A program made the position numbers and the translations under genes. Shown here piece by piece: positions 45,444 to 46,514 of a DNA stretch of 46,514 nt (the stretch's first letter is position 1; every line of letters begins with the position of its first letter). Source of the stretch: a virus; the IMG/VR virus record IMGVR_UViG_3300036944_000960, positions 1 to 46,514 of that record, one strand, 5' to 3'. The notes below the pieces were generated by a model. It was not told where the DNA came from. It saw nothing but the letters and a program-made list of their open reading frames with translations, and made no database searches.

Positions 45444-46514
45444 TTATCCTATAATTAACCAGTTCGCGCCGTCAGATACGACGACCCATGTATTCCACTG
45501 AGTCGCGGACGAAATAGACGTCGCGCCGTCGATAGTTTGCGCCGAGGTCGTTGCGACCGTGAGCGTATTCGCATCGGCGGAAACCTTTTTAATCGTGTAG
45601 GTTTGACCGCTTCGACCTACAGCCGTCGGCAAGGTTAAAGTAAACCCGGCGGTCGTAGTGTCGCCAAGAATAACCGAATCGTCGTTCGTTAACGTGTACG
45701 TCGTCGTTTTTGTTGAGATTGCAGAAACTACGCCGGTCGACGAAATTCGCCCGGTTACAACTACTTCGCCGTCGAATCGGCTTCGTCCAGAATCAACCCA
45801 CAACGCCCAAGTATTAACTATGGTCTGATTGGTGCCTTGAACTGGCGCGCCTTCAATGTAAACGGTCGCCGCGTCGGTCGTCGTCGTTCCCGCGTTGGTT
45901 GCCGCCAGTGTCGGAACATGAAACGAGTTGAAAACGGCGGTCGCGTATGTACCCGCCGCTGAACTATTGGTGCGGGTACCCGCGCGACTCCTGAAAAATG
46001 CGCCTTCGATTAACCAGGACGTTTGCGACTTTGCGCCGTTGGACAGCGTTAGGCAAGACGCCTGATTCGACGCACCTCCGTTTAGGGTTAAGTTCCGAAA
46101 CGTATTATCAGCCGAACCGGCGGAAATGGTTCCATCGCCGCCGATTAGAAACAGACTCGCACCGTTCAGGGAGCTATAGACTTGTAAAATGTTTTGTTCG
46201 CCATTACCGTAACCTACGGCGGATATAATCGCGCTTGCGCCTGAACCGCCGCCGACGACCGTGTTCAATATTGCTTGGTTTGTCGCCGACGGGGCAATAA
46301 ATAAGCCGGTCGTATACATTGCCGGGTTAGCGTTGGCGGGCAAGTTGCTTGCCGACGGCGCGCGCGTAAACCTGAAATTCGGGGCAACTGTATAAGCGGT
46401 ACTTACCGTCGCGCGAATCCAATACGCCGACACCCCGTTAATAGATGTCTTACTTGTCGCGGTTATCGGTATTGTGATATTTCCGCTATCGCTTGTTAAG
46501 TTATTGCCGGTAAT
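45444..46514 (-). CDS. Tail fibre C-terminus, probably continuation of the gpJ-like gene
   Basis: The frame is open through the right edge; 356 residues are visible. The upstream part reads NNLTSDSGNITIPITATS, then repetitive Ser/Thr/Ala beta sequence. Near the end, TKTTTYTLTNDDSVILGDTT and GFTLTLPTAVGR match the module at the left-edge gene end (TATDHVVLCDTTSAG...). It ends with WVVVSDGANWLIIG, a common fibre finish. A literal circular join shifts the frame, so some bases are missing at the junction. An independent fibre gene is the alternative. Confidence 0.75.
   Translation of the reverse strand: MTGNNLTSDSGNITIPITATSKTSINGVSAYWIRATVSTAYTVAPNFRFTRAPSASNLPANANPAMYTTGLFIAPSATNQAILNTVVGGGSGASAIISAVGYGNGEQNILQVYSSLNGASLFLIGGDGTISAGSADNTFRNLTLNGGASNQASCLTLSNGAKSQTSWLIEGAFFRSRAGTRTNSSAAGTYATAVFNSFHVPTLAATNAGTTTTDAATVYIEGAPVQGTNQTIVNTWALWVDSGRSRFDGEVVVTGRISSTGVVSAISTKTTTYTLTNDDSVILGDTTTAGFTLTLPTAVGRSGQTYTIKKVSADANTLTVATTSAQTIDGATSISSATQWNTWVVVSDGANWLIIG

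Noticed and set aside
1-46514. CRISPR array or insertion sequence
   Set aside because: No regularly spaced direct repeats and no transposase with terminal inverted repeats were seen. The only mobile-type gene is the free-standing HNH-AP2 endonuclease.

Overview
The window is a nearly complete genome of a temperate, tailed double-stranded DNA phage with a siphovirus plan. The evidence is a terminase, portal, Mu-gpF-like minor head protein, protease/scaffold, capsid, connector, tail tube, frameshifted tail-chaperone pair, a 1198-residue tape measure and a gene-transfer-agent-like distal tail (DUF2460, DUF2163, NlpC/P60, gpJ-like hub). There is also a tyrosine integrase, a repressor, and a copy of the 3' half of a tRNA-Thr(CGU) gene that looks like attP. 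The base composition is GC-rich. GATC is very scarce and I found no GGCC. The host is not identifiable from the sequence. The tail hub architecture, sigma70-type TTGACA/TATAAT promoters and the tRNA-Thr remnant fit a Gram-negative, probably proteobacterial, host.

Layout. The two window ends cut one minus-strand tail gene: reading is open off both ends and the same TLPTAVGR-type module occurs on both sides. The map is therefore circular or permuted, with a short piece probably missing at the junction. From the regulatory region near 38.4 kb, the minus strand carries RuvC-like nuclease, replication-type proteins, a sigma-like factor, lysis genes, metallophosphoesterase, TerS/TerL, a truncated methyltransferase, head genes (30-23 kb), connectors and tail genes (23-19 kb), membrane and unknown proteins (17-15.4 kb), tape measure (15.3-11.8 kb), distal tail (8.5 kb to 1), the fibre (46.5-45.4 kb) and one small gene before a bidirectional terminator. 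Clockwise from the same regulatory region, the plus strand carries repressor, Sak4-like recombinase, HTH protein, Gam-like protein, SSB, HNH-AP2 endonuclease, integrase, an unknown protein, a DnaQ-like exonuclease and attP.

Plus-strand cassettes (4.2-7.0, 8.5-11.7 and 18.0-18.7 kb) are embedded head-on inside the minus-strand late region. They hold two tandem ECF-type sigma-like genes, an HD-domain protein, a tRNA-Glu and many small unknown genes. Four of the cassette promoters share a rigid architecture: a decamer T-tract repeat around TTTCTAC, exactly 17 nt, a TTGNNN -35, exactly 17 nt, then TATAAT, with CAGAAA or TAGAAA in the spacer. Related variants sit at the repressor, recombinase and post-integrase genes. 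With three sigma-like proteins, several apparently leaderless genes and a repressor lacking the usual LexA-type serine, this suggests a dedicated phage transcription network controlling dispersed cassettes. That network is the main candidate for something new. A second candidate is the 350-nt structured, AT-rich, DnaA-box-like noncoding region at 18.7-19.05 kb.
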